Source: an uncultured Paracoccaceae bacterium
Lineage (GTDB): Bacteria > Pseudomonadota > Alphaproteobacteria > Rhodobacterales > Rhodobacteraceae
Direction of reading: 5' to 3'
Length of the DNA stretch: 64,000 nucleotides
NCBI GenBank assembly: GCA_947488175.1
Contig: CANKYO010000005.1
Location: forward strand, 124,001 to 188,000
This document shows, piece by piece, positions 1 to 8,204 of this stretch. A model generated the notes under the pieces. The model ran no database searches and was not told where the DNA came from. It worked only from the letters and a program-made list of their open reading frames with translations. The translations under genes were made by a program, and so were the position numbers. Positions within the stretch are counted from its first letter, which is position 1. Every line of letters starts with the position of its first letter.

Positions 1-234
1 GGCGATGGCCTCGGCGTGCTTGCACAGGACTTGCGCGACGCAGACGGCCTGCCGATCCGGCCGACCGATTTTCGGACCGGGTTATTCAAAGGCGGCAACA
101 ATCCCGAACAGATTTGGATGAGAATACAAACCGGCCTGGACGGCACACCAATGCCTTCTTTTAGTCGAAATCTGACGCTAGATGAATCGTGGTCGCTGGT
201 CGAATATGTTCTGGAGTTCAGTGACGAAGAGTAG
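1..234 (+). CDS. c-type cytochrome, C-terminal part (5' end outside window)
   Basis: The frame is open from base 1 and ends at TAG 232-234, so only about the last 77 residues are present. No CxxCH haem motif lies in the visible part; it would be upstream of the window. The segment GTPMPSFSRNLTLDE is typical of the axial-methionine loop of class I cytochromes c and is followed by the usual C-terminal helix (SWSLVEYVLEF). It is probably a periplasmic electron-transfer protein. It precedes a Tat-exported copper-site protein and a diheme peroxidase on the same strand, so it most likely belongs to the same redox operon. The family call is inferred from this C-terminal pattern only. Confidence 0.6.
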   Translation, partial: GDGLGVLAQDLRDADGLPIRPTDFRTGLFKGGNNPEQIWMRIQTGLDGTPMPSFSRNLTLDESWSLVEYVLEFSDEE

Positions 235-262
235 TGAGTAAACAGGTTGTGGAGTTGAGTTG

Positions 263-1030
263 GTGACGAGTTTGAATAGGCGGGAATTGCTGCTGGGCGC
301 CGCATCCGGTGCCGCTGGGTTATCTTTCGGATCGAGCCTTTTTGCCCAAAGCGGCCCGGCTTATCAGGAAATCGGTGTTCCGCGAAACGCTGGCCGGCTG
401 ACGGGCAGCATCAAATACGACGGTCCATCGTTTGATATTCCGAAAGTCCGGGTGACCAAGGACACGACGATCTGCGGTGAAGGCCTCAGAGAGCCGCAAA
501 CAATCCGGGTGAGAGATGACGGTGCCTTGGCGGATACTGTCGTTCAAATACGCAACATCACGCAGGGAAAAGCGTGGGAGCCGATCTTTGATGAAGCACG
601 CATTTATCAGATCGGGTGCAGCTTTCAGCCTTATGTTCAGATCATCAAGAATACGGCAGACGTCTATGTCGTGAATTTTGATCCAATTCTGCACAACATA
701 CATGCGTATGAATTCTATCGCGGCACCCGCCGGTCCATGTTTAATTTCTCGCAGCCAAATGCGGGTATGGAAGACCGGATTCCATTACGCCTGCGTCGCG
801 GGCATCTTTTGACCATTGATTGCAATGCGCATAACTGGATGGCGGCATGGCTGTATACGTCGCCAAATCCATATATCGCGGTCACAAGTGTCGATGGGCA
901 ATTTGAATTGCCCGACATCCCGCCAGGAGACTACGAACTGGCCATCTGGCATCCCATGCTTGGTGAGAAACTGATCAATCTGAGTGTCACAGAAGGAGCT
1001 GATCTGCGGTTCGATTTGGTTTGGACATAA
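263..1030 (+). CDS. Tat-exported protein with amicyanin-like copper site
   Basis: About 255 residues. The N-terminus has a twin-arginine-like signal (NRRELLLGAASGAAG) with a cleavable end near SLFAQ. The core carries H144 and H147 (LHNIHAY) and, about 40 residues later, C187-N-A-H190-N-W-M193. The spacing C-x2-H-x2-M is that of the type 1 copper loop of amicyanin, and an upstream histidine is also expected in cupredoxins. The C-terminal third (GQFELPDIPPGDYELAIWHP) resembles a carboxypeptidase-regulatory beta-sandwich. Start: GTG 263 lies 8 nt after GGAG 251-254; TTG 260 is an alternative. It is 19 nt upstream of a MauG-type diheme protein, which suggests electron exchange between the two. 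Copper binding is inferred, not shown. Confidence 0.6.
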   Translation: MTSLNRRELLLGAASGAAGLSFGSSLFAQSGPAYQEIGVPRNAGRLTGSIKYDGPSFDIPKVRVTKDTTICGEGLREPQTIRVRDDGALADTVVQIRNITQGKAWEPIFDEARIYQIGCSFQPYVQIIKNTADVYVVNFDPILHNIHAYEFYRGTRRSMFNFSQPNAGMEDRIPLRLRRGHLLTIDCNAHNWMAAWLYTSPNPYIAVTSVDGQFELPDIPPGDYELAIWHPMLGEKLINLSVTEGADLRFDLVWT

Positions 1031-1049
1031 TCGGTTCAGGAGAAGAGTA

Positions 1050-2480
1050 ATGTTTTATCGAGTACTTGCGCTGTCATCAGCTGTTTTCGCGACCAGTCTT
1101 GCTGCACAGGATTTCCCTGTGATCAGCCCCTTGCCGCCTTTGGAACAGGCCAATACAGGCTTTGACGAAGAGGCGATGTCCGACTTGGGCCGGCTGTTGT
1201 TTTTTGACACGCGGCTGTCCGGCGATGCCTCAACATCCTGCGCCAGCTGCCACGATCCCGCTTATGGCTGGGGTGATGGATCTGACCTTGCGCGTGGCTA
1301 TCCCGGCACGATGCACTGGCGCAATTCGCAAACATTGGTCAACGCCGCTTATATGACAGACGGGATGCATTGGGACGGCACGGTGCCGTCACTGACGGAA
1401 CAGGTTCCCGGTGCCATGGGCACATCGGTTGTCTCCAATATCAACGCAGTTCTGGCCGAGGAACGCCTGCGCCAAATCCCCGAATATGTCGCACAGTTCG
1501 AACAGATTTGGGATGCCGAACCCAGCATCGAAACGATCAGTCAGGCGATTGCCGCCTACGAGCGGACCTTGATTTCCGATGACAGCCCGTTCGACCGTTT
1601 TGCACGGGGCGAGGCCGATGCGCTGAGCCTGCAGGCGGTGCGGGGTTTGGTTGTCTTTCAAGGCAAAGGCAACTGCTTGTCCTGCCACAATGGGCCACTT
1701 GCAACAGACATGCAGTTCTACAACACCAGTGTGCCCCCCAATCCGGGCTTTACCGAAGAGCCGCTGCGTCAGGTGACATTCCGCACCATGATGCGTGGAT
1801 TTGGCATCGAGAAAGAGGTCTACGATTCCTTCGACCGCGATCCGGGCCGTTTTCTGGCAACGCGCAATCCCGCCGACCTCGGGACCATGCGGACGCCACC
1901 GCTGCGTTATCTGAAATACACAGCGCCCTACATGCATAACGGTGTATTCTATACGCTGGAAGAAGTGGTTGATTTCTACAATGACGGTGGCACGCAAGAC
2001 GTCTTTGGCACCAAGTCAACGCTGATCCAGCCGCTGGGGCTGACCAATGAGGAAAAGGCCGATCTGGTCGCGTTTCTGGAAAGCCTGTCGGGGTCCGAAG
2101 TGACAGAAGACTATCCCGAATTGCCGGACTACGAGATTGCGCAGTTCCCAATGACAACCGGCTCAGGTGTCTATGCCATTGCGCAAGCGCCTCAGTCGCA
2201 GGTCATGACGATCAATCTGGAAGCGGATATTCAGATGATTTCGCCCGGTCTGACGGTAGCACCCACCGAACCGGTCACAGCCACACCCGCTGCCGCGACG
2301 GTTGTGGTCGAAAATGGGGAACGCTTGGTGATTGTCAAAGCCGGTGACACATTGGGTACTTTGGCTGAAGAGATCTATGGCGACGTGCTGCAATATCAGA
2401 AGATATACAACGCCAACCGTGACCGCATTCCTGATCCGAACGCGCTGGAGGTCGGGGTACGCTTGCGGTTGCCGGAATAG
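1050..2480 (+). CDS. MauG/cytochrome-c-peroxidase family diheme protein with C-terminal LysM
   Basis: 476 residues from ATG 1050, preceded by AGGAGAAGAG; an in-frame upstream extension overlaps the previous gene and lacks a comparable site. A signal peptide (ends SLAAQ, about residue 20) is followed by two haem c motifs, CASCH at 64-68 and CLSCH at 209-213, the layout of bacterial diheme peroxidases and MauG. A tryptophan in GMHWDG (108) sits where these enzymes carry an inter-haem residue. After the peroxidase fold (ends about 375) comes a Pro/Thr/Ala linker and a LysM domain of about 50 residues (VKAGDTLGTLAEEIYGD to the end). LysM binds peptidoglycan, so the enzyme is probably tethered in the periplasm. 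The substrate is unknown. Confidence 0.85.
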   Translation: MFYRVLALSSAVFATSLAAQDFPVISPLPPLEQANTGFDEEAMSDLGRLLFFDTRLSGDASTSCASCHDPAYGWGDGSDLARGYPGTMHWRNSQTLVNAAYMTDGMHWDGTVPSLTEQVPGAMGTSVVSNINAVLAEERLRQIPEYVAQFEQIWDAEPSIETISQAIAAYERTLISDDSPFDRFARGEADALSLQAVRGLVVFQGKGNCLSCHNGPLATDMQFYNTSVPPNPGFTEEPLRQVTFRTMMRGFGIEKEVYDSFDRDPGRFLATRNPADLGTMRTPPLRYLKYTAPYMHNGVFYTLEEVVDFYNDGGTQDVFGTKSTLIQPLGLTNEEKADLVAFLESLSGSEVTEDYPELPDYEIAQFPMTTGSGVYAIAQAPQSQVMTINLEADIQMISPGLTVAPTEPVTATPAAATVVVENGERLVIVKAGDTLGTLAEEIYGDVLQYQKIYNANRDRIPDPNALEVGVRLRLPE

Positions 2481-2519
2481 TCGACCCTGAGCGGCATTGG
2501 ACACTGACGACCGAGACTT

Positions 2520-2559
2520 GATCGCACCATCGTACCCGCAATGGACGCATGGTGCGGTC
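2520..2559 (+). terminator. possible intrinsic terminator after the diheme peroxidase gene
   Basis: Inverted repeat of 11 bp with one G-T pair (2520-2530 with 2549-2559) around an 18-nt loop, followed by CTTATATATAT. The loop is long and the T tract is interrupted, so the call is tentative. Confidence 0.35.
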
Positions 2560-2772
2560 CTTATATATATCCGATGTGTTTGTTAGCGGATCACCTTGGA
2601 CCAAGGGTAAACCACCTCAAATAAATGCCATATCGCCACCGGTTCGTGCTTAAGCACCATCGAACCTGTCCTTAAGTCATGTTTCGACCGGCTTTCATCA
2701 AATCGCTACAAAAATGACAAACTCCGTTCACAGGCTGCGGTGGCAGTACATGTAAAGAGTGGAGTAAGTAAC

Positions 2773-4188
2773 ATGACAATTCGAAATCGTCTGGCCATAT
2801 CGGCCTTGGCGCTGGCCGCGTCCGCAGGGGTCGCCAGCGCGAACCCCCTTATTGTGACAAGTGTAAATGATGCGGGCGACGGATCGCTGCGTGCAGCCTT
2901 ACAAATAGCCGCGGAAACGCTGACGGCCAGCCAGATATTCGTCGCTACCGACGACGACATCACCATCGAAAGCGCCTTGGTCTACAGCGGCACCGCGCCG
3001 CTGACTTTGGTGGGCAACGGCCAGTCGATCATCACCAGCGCCAATGTCGACGTGCTGGCAGTCACCAACGGGGCCGATCTGACGGTGTCGTCTTTGACAT
3101 TTGCGGGGCCCGGTGGTTTTGACATTCAAAACCGGGGCGATTTGGCCAGTGCGGCGGGGAAGGGTATTTTTGTCGATGTACGCGACGATCAGACCGGAAC
3201 GGTGACCGTGCATCTGTCAGATGTGACGGTGGCAGATGTGGCCGGACACGGCATCCACATTTCCGACTGTACGCTGGCCGATGATTGCGGCGGCGGCAGT
3301 GGCGGTGCGGGTCAAGGCTCTGCTGCGTCGATTGCGGTTACCCTGACCAATGTCACGGTGTCCAATGTGGGCAATGGCCGCTTTGACGCTGACGGGCTTC
3401 GCGTGGACGAGCGGGGCGATGGAAGCATCATATTTGCCTCGACCGGATCACTGTTCGAACGGGTCGGTGCGGACGGTGTTGAACTGGATGAAGGACAGGC
3501 TGGCGACGTGCAACTGATCAGCCGCAACGACGTTTTCCGTGACAATGGCGGCTATTGTGATCCCGCTGTTCTGACGGCGTCATTGCCCGATATGGTCGAA
3601 GCTGAATTTGAAGATGGGGCCGTGACCGATGCCTTCATTCCCGACCCTGTCACCGGATCCGCCGATGATCGCTGCGTTGAACGCGAAGTCAGCTACTATG
3701 ACAGCGGCAGCGTGGCCGAATTCGCGCTCGGTCTGGACCTTGATGACGGGTTCGATGTGGACGAAGCGGGCCCCGGCAGCATCGAAGGGATCATGATCGG
3801 CGGGACAATCGCCGGTAATCTCGACGAGGGGCTTGATTTTGATGAAGAGGATGGCGGCAACATTGCAATGGCGGTCTGGACCACAACTGCCGACGGCAAC
3901 ACAGATGACGGGTTCAAATATACCGAACAGGGCAATGGTGATGTCCATGTGACGCTGCAGGGCGTCACCGCGTCCGACAATGGTGGCAAAGGGGCCGTCT
4001 TTGAAGAAGAGGATGGAGGTAATATCCTGATTGACGCCAGTGGAGTGATCACCGGCAACAATGATGACAGCGACGATACCGGGATCGAGGTCTATCAGGA
4101 CGGTTCCGGATCAGGCGTGCTACGGCTTGACGCGTCCGACATAACAGACGGCGTAGACAGCAGCGGAGTCCAGGTCGTGTCGGGCTAA
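2773..4188 (+). CDS. secreted acidic right-handed beta-helix protein
   Basis: 471 residues. ATG 2773 follows GGAG 2761-2764; an earlier in-frame start lacks such a site. A Sec signal peptide (AISALALAASAGVASA) is followed at once by NPLIVTSVNDAGDGSLRAAL, the usual opening of CSLREA-type parallel beta-helix surface proteins. The rest alternates short beta strands with turns and is very rich in Asp, Glu and Gly, including two near-identical FDEEDGGNI / FEEEDGGNI turns (about 85 nt apart at nt level in the 3850-4025 stretch) suggestive of stacked coils and calcium binding. No autotransporter barrel, sortase signal or Gly-rich type I secretion tail was seen. It is separated from the redox genes by about 290 nt and may be an independent unit. 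Function unknown. Confidence 0.75.
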   Translation: MTIRNRLAISALALAASAGVASANPLIVTSVNDAGDGSLRAALQIAAETLTASQIFVATDDDITIESALVYSGTAPLTLVGNGQSIITSANVDVLAVTNGADLTVSSLTFAGPGGFDIQNRGDLASAAGKGIFVDVRDDQTGTVTVHLSDVTVADVAGHGIHISDCTLADDCGGGSGGAGQGSAASIAVTLTNVTVSNVGNGRFDADGLRVDERGDGSIIFASTGSLFERVGADGVELDEGQAGDVQLISRNDVFRDNGGYCDPAVLTASLPDMVEAEFEDGAVTDAFIPDPVTGSADDRCVEREVSYYDSGSVAEFALGLDLDDGFDVDEAGPGSIEGIMIGGTIAGNLDEGLDFDEEDGGNIAMAVWTTTADGNTDDGFKYTEQGNGDVHVTLQGVTASDNGGKGAVFEEEDGGNILIDASGVITGNNDDSDDTGIEVYQDGSGSGVLRLDASDITDGVDSSGVQVVSG

Positions 4189-4196
4189 TCCATTTC

Positions 4197-4227
4197 GCCC
4201 ACCCGCTGCGAGCTGCGGTGGGTGGGC
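4197..4227 (+). terminator. intrinsic terminator after the beta-helix gene
   Basis: GCCCACCC (4197-4204) pairs perfectly with GGGTGGGC (4220-4227); the stem begins 8 nt after the stop codon and is followed by TACTTT. Strong stem, weak T tract. Confidence 0.55.
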
Positions 4228-4400
4228 TACTTTCCGACCCACGAAGCTATTTGCTTAATCAAAGCCCTGAGAAACCCATATTCAAATGACACTTTATTCA
4301 AATCGGGCGCCATGACCTGATCTATTTTGGTTGATGCCGATGCTTCTGGCAGATCATGTGCAAAAGTCAGTCTTGCCGTGGCATCGCATGTGTCAGAAAA

Positions 4401-5097
4401 CGCGCGGTAAAGAGAAAAAAACTATTTCTGGGGCGGAACGGTAAAAAGTTTGCACTGACGATTGCGAGAGGCGGGGCACTGACCCTTTCGGCACCACTGC
4501 TATCCTCAGTTGCACAGTAAACCGGGGCGGCACCGGCCCAAAGCATTGATGGCGGCGGGCGGGTCAGAATGAACCTGGCAGGCCGATTGACCGTCCTGGG
4601 TCAGACGGTGGCAGCCGCAGACTGCATGCTCGATTCAGGCTACGATATCACACATGAACGGGAAGTGCTGGAAGAGGCGCATGATGATTTCACGCGCCTG
4701 CTCTGGGCGCTGGAACACGGGGGATATGACGGTCGGCATCCCGACACCGGAACGCAACCGCTCCGCCGTGGTGGCAATCCGCGAGACCCACGCAATCTGG
4801 GAACCGATGGATGCCTCTGCAATTGCCCTGCTCAAAGGGGGCGACCCGCATGATCACGCCATGGCCATCGCCGGGGCCAATCAGACGCTACTGGAAAAGA
4901 CAGAGCTTCTGGCATCGATCATCGTCAATGAATACGCCGACCCGTTCGAGGTGCTGCTGACCGACGCGCTGGCAATCCCGCTCGCTGGCCGCCCTGCATG
5001 TTGGGTACGAGGCGGCGGGGATGGCACCATGCCCCTCCCCTTTGTTAGTATCAGAAGGTCAGATTTAGGGCGTTCGGTGTATCTCGCATTGACCTAA
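4401..5097 (+). pseudogene. broken PilJ/NarX-type sensor-domain protein
   Basis: Three pieces read as one degraded protein. Frame from about 4401: a basic, Tat-like leader (KKLFLGRNGKKFALTIARGG...) that hits TAA at 4518. The same frame resumes (TGAAPAQSIDGGGRVRMNLAGRLTVLGQ, read in parts) and continues to about 4720 (LLWALEHG). There a GGGGG run causes a +1 shift, after which the next frame continues smoothly (DMTVGIPTPERNRSAV ... LLASIIVNEYADP). The LAGRxxxLxQ start, FxxxLxALxxG and the later NEYADP helix match the type IV pili methyl-accepting transducer N-terminal domain (PilJ type). A second LAGR (about 4985) suggests the start of a second repeat that then decays. One stop plus one frameshift make expression of a full product unlikely. 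Confidence 0.6.
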
Positions 5098-5158
5098 ATC
5101 AACGTGATCTAGCCCCTTGCGCACATATCCTGAACTTGCACCAATAAGGAGATCGGCA

Positions 5159-5506
5159 ATGGCGATGAGCGGCATTGAGCAGGATGCAATTGTCGAAAGG
5201 CTTGATGAGATCATCCTTCGATCAGCGCCAAAAGCGCAAAAGGTTCCGAAATATGGCGGGACGCTCTACACACTGAAACCGGATGAAAAGGAAGCACAGT
5301 TCTGCGGCGTTTTTCCGTACAAAGATCATGTCCAGCTTGCCTTTAGCAATGGCACTGCACTCAAGGACCCCAATCAGGTTCTTGTCGGAACTGGAAAGTT
5401 TCGCCGCCACGTCAACTTCTCAGGTCTTCAAGAGATTGATCCCGCGATACTCGGGGAGTTGCTCGATAACGCTGTTGAGTATTCGCTTTCTCAAGACGCA
5501 GACTAG
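5159..5506 (+). CDS. DUF1801 family protein (YdhG-like)
   Basis: 115 residues. ATG 5159 lies 7 nt after AGGAG (5147-5151), so the longer frame from 5117 is rejected. The fold signature is that of DUF1801: an N-terminal helix (IVERLDEIILRSAPKAQKVPKYGG), a central beta segment with FCGVFPYKDHVQLAFSNG, and FRRHVNFSGLQEIDP before the last helix. Some members of this family are called iron chaperones or frataxin-like, but the role here cannot be told. By eye the base composition is lower in GC than the housekeeping genes nearby, in keeping with the accessory stretch it sits in. Confidence 0.7.
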   Translation: MAMSGIEQDAIVERLDEIILRSAPKAQKVPKYGGTLYTLKPDEKEAQFCGVFPYKDHVQLAFSNGTALKDPNQVLVGTGKFRRHVNFSGLQEIDPAILGELLDNAVEYSLSQDAD

Positions 5507-5590
5507 TTGACGCGTGCGCAAATACCCAACTCGTGATGTCAGACTTGGGCGCAACGCCCTCTTCTCTCACGACCAAAATGGAGACGTTCG

Positions 5591-5941
5591 GTGACAACAG
5601 CAAAACGCGTAACCATCAAGGACACTGACAATTCGAAAAACATTCCAGTCGAAATCGGAAGCGATATGACCTTGGATGAGATGGAGGAGGTTCTGACCAA
5701 CGTCGGAACTGACCTTGGTTTGGTTATTTCACACATTACAACACTTGGTAGCAAGAAGTACCCCGGCAACCGACATTGGCACTTTAAGCAAGACTTGAAA
5801 TCCAAAGGCTGCCTGGATGTTACCTATTGGCCAAATGGTCCTTTATTCTGGATCACCATCAGAAACTATGAACCCGACTGGGTTCACAGAGCGGGTCGCG
5901 ACTTGGCTCTTACACTCGAAAAAGAGTTGGCGGCCGACTGA
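5591..5941 (+). CDS. hypothetical protein, 116 residues
   Basis: Starts at GTG 5591 about 85 nt after the DUF1801 gene. I do not recognise a family. It is a small soluble alpha/beta protein: an N-terminal strand pair (RVTIKDTDNSKNIPVEI), an amphipathic helix (MTLDEMEEVLTNVGTDLG), then alternating strands rich in aromatic residues (NRHWHFKQ, CLDVTYWPNGPLFWITI) and a C-terminal helix (ALTLEKELAAD). No signal peptide, membrane segment or catalytic motif was seen. Composition is AT-richer than the flanking chromosome. It could be co-transcribed with the upstream gene. Confidence 0.5.
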   Translation: MTTAKRVTIKDTDNSKNIPVEIGSDMTLDEMEEVLTNVGTDLGLVISHITTLGSKKYPGNRHWHFKQDLKSKGCLDVTYWPNGPLFWITIRNYEPDWVHRAGRDLALTLEKELAAD

Positions 5942-6725
5942 TGAGACGCCGCTCCTCATGTTTGCTCCCACACGACTAAGTCGCACAGCTTTGTTCAATG
6001 ACACCAAAAATTGGAGAGAGGAGGTCTCTTTGCTCCGGCAGAGCCCAATAATAGCAGACGTTAGCTGCAGTGTAGAAGATTGGTAAGATGGTCTCCTAAC
6101 CGACCAAAGATACCCCGCAGCATGTTCGCCTGACGACAAAATATGCTGTTGCCGATTGCGCCAATTGTTCCCAATCGTGCTTCGGCCCGCCACACGTCTA
6201 AAATGGTACCCGCTGCGTGATCGTCTACCTCACCGTCGGTGCTGACAACATCGCGCAGACGAGGCAGTCTTACCCGACGTTCCTGCCACCTTGCGTTCAG
6301 GTCTTGAGGAGCGGCTAAATGTCCCGAGCGACGCGCAGTCCCGACGAAACCGGACCGGACCGATAACGCGGGTTTCCCGCCGCCACCATGCGTGCGGTAC
6401 ACCCAATCCCTTCCTCATCCGCCAATGCCCACCAATATTGAAACCGGTTGGAGGCCAAGCACCGGCATTGCCAAATTCTTAACAAACATCACCGTTCGCA
6501 CCCTTAACCCACCCCCACCGTGCGTTGGGGTCCGACGTTTTGCCGACGCAACGCCGACGCGATGCCGACAGGGCGATTTGGGCTGAAATAACAGTGTTAA
6601 CACTTGATTCGCGCGACCGGGCCGTCACATCCGCCCGCATGCACCGTTCGTTGCCATAAGCATTTTCATCGCAACGGTTTTGCCCTATCAAAATCATCAG
6701 CTTTGAAACGCAAAGGGCGCAGCGC
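5942..6725. other. 784-nt gene-free stretch
   Basis: No frame in either strand looks like a gene: the open frames here are short, Arg/Pro-rich and lack recognisable motifs. The right-hand part (6479-6601) holds copy A of a dispersed iteron element described separately. The last about 100 nt must carry the promoter of the homospermidine synthase gene. Nothing was recognised in 5942-6478. Confidence 0.5.
6479..6601 (-). repeat. dispersed 11-bp iteron element, copy A
   Basis: Read on the minus strand: GTTAAC at 6601-6596, then four hexamers GTCGGC/GTCGGC/GTCGGC/GTCGGA whose plus-strand starts are 6564, 6553, 6542 and 6531, exactly 11 bp apart, then GTTAA at 6508-6504 and GTTAA at 6483-6479. The distance from the first GTTAA to the first hexamer is 32 nt and from the last hexamer to the next GTTAA 28 nt. 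Two further copies with the same geometry occur at 25759-25869 and 60984-61107. It lies between the accessory stretch and the homospermidine synthase gene, pointing away from the latter. Confidence 0.75.
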
Positions 6726-8144
6726 ATGACCTCTCATCCCAATTACGGCCGCATCGACGGGCCGATTGTCATCATCGGTTTCGGTTCCATCGGCAAGGGG
6801 ACACTGCCCCTGATCCAGCGCCATTTCGATTTCGATGCCGATAAGCTCAGCGTGATCGACCCGAACCCGGACAGCGCGGAATTCCTTACAGAACAAGGGA
6901 TTACCCGTCATCAGGTCGCCCTGACCCCTGACAATTATCGCGATGTTCTGGGGGATCTGTTCGCTGAAGGCAACGGGTTCTGCGTGAACCTGTCGGTGGA
7001 TACATCATCACTCGATATCATGAAGTTCTGCCGCGAGATTGGCGTGCTTTATATCGACACCGTGGTCGAACCCTGGGCCGGTTTCTATTTCGACACGACC
7101 GACAACGCCGAGCGGACAAATTATGCCCTGCGCCAGACCGTGCGCGATGAAAAGGCGGCCAATCCCGGCGGGACCACGGCGGTCAGCTGCTGCGGCGCCA
7201 ATCCGGGCATGGTCAGCTGGTTCGTCAAGGAAGGTCTGATGACTTTGGTGCATGATCTGGGCCGCGATGATCCGATGCCCACAGACCGGGCAGGATGGGG
7301 AAAACTGATGCAAAATCTAGGGGTTAAGGGTGTCCACATCGCCGAGCGCGACACCCAGGCCCGGGCCAAACCCCGCCCCCGCGATGTGTTTGTGAACACC
7401 TGGTCGGTTGAGGGTTTCATCGCCGAGGGGTTCCAACCGGCAGAGCTCGGCTGGGGCACCCATGAAAAATGGATGCCCGAAACCGCCCACAAATTTGACA
7501 CCGGCTGCCAGTCCGCGATCTGGTTCGAACGACCCGGTGCGATCACCCGCGTCCACACCTGGTGCCCGACGCCGGGGCCGCAATTCGGGTTTCTGGTGAC
7601 GCATAATGAATCCGTCTCAATCGCCGATTATTTCACCGTTGGCGATGCGGCCAATCCTGAGTTCCGCCCGACCTGTCACTACGCTTATCACCCCTGCGAC
7701 GATGCGGTGCTGTCGTTGCATGAAATGTTCGGGGCGGGGGTTCAGCAGAAGGTGCATGAAATCCTCGATGTCGATGAAATCATTACCGGAATCGATGAAT
7801 TGGGCGCGTTGATTTATGGCCACGAAAAGAACGCGCTCTGGTTCGGATCGCGCCTGTCGAACGAAGAAACCAAGACACTCGCCCCCTATCAGAACGCGAC
7901 CGGGTTGCAGGTGACATCGGCCGTGCTAGCAGGCATGGTCTGGGCGCTGGAAAACCCGCAAGCGGGCATTGTTGAGACCGATGAAATGGACCACGTGCGC
8001 TGCCTCGAAGTGCAGCGCCCCTATCTTGGCCCGGTCGAGGCGCATTACACCGACTGGACGCCCTTGCAGGACCGGTGGGAGCATTTCCCCGAAGACATCG
8101 ACGAAAGCGATCCATGGCAATTCAGGAACGTGCTGGCGACGTGA
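6726..8144 (+). CDS. hss: homospermidine synthase
   Basis: 472 residues, full length for the bacterial enzyme, which makes sym-homospermidine from putrescine (or spermidine plus putrescine) with NAD as internal redox cofactor. The N-terminal Rossmann motif IVIIGFGSIGKGTLP, the segment TVVEPWAGFYFD and the SCCGANPGMVSWF loop are characteristic of this saccharopine-dehydrogenase-like family. Start ATG 6726 is the first in-frame ATG and matches the usual N-terminus. It stands alone: the gene upstream is about 780 nt away and the downstream gene is on the other strand. Homospermidine is a common polyamine in alphaproteobacteria. Confidence 0.93.
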   Translation: MTSHPNYGRIDGPIVIIGFGSIGKGTLPLIQRHFDFDADKLSVIDPNPDSAEFLTEQGITRHQVALTPDNYRDVLGDLFAEGNGFCVNLSVDTSSLDIMKFCREIGVLYIDTVVEPWAGFYFDTTDNAERTNYALRQTVRDEKAANPGGTTAVSCCGANPGMVSWFVKEGLMTLVHDLGRDDPMPTDRAGWGKLMQNLGVKGVHIAERDTQARAKPRPRDVFVNTWSVEGFIAEGFQPAELGWGTHEKWMPETAHKFDTGCQSAIWFERPGAITRVHTWCPTPGPQFGFLVTHNESVSIADYFTVGDAANPEFRPTCHYAYHPCDDAVLSLHEMFGAGVQQKVHEILDVDEIITGIDELGALIYGHEKNALWFGSRLSNEETKTLAPYQNATGLQVTSAVLAGMVWALENPQAGIVETDEMDHVRCLEVQRPYLGPVEAHYTDWTPLQDRWEHFPEDIDESDPWQFRNVLAT

Positions 8145-8204
8145 GGGTGGGCGGCGGCCGAGCGGACAAAGCGCAAATTCGCTGCAGTTGCACAAACGTC
8201 TGGT

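Noticed and set aside
6061..6402. 113-codon minus-strand frame in the gene-free stretch
   Set aside because: Arg/Gly-rich, no ribosome site, no recognisable family; probably chance in GC-rich DNA.
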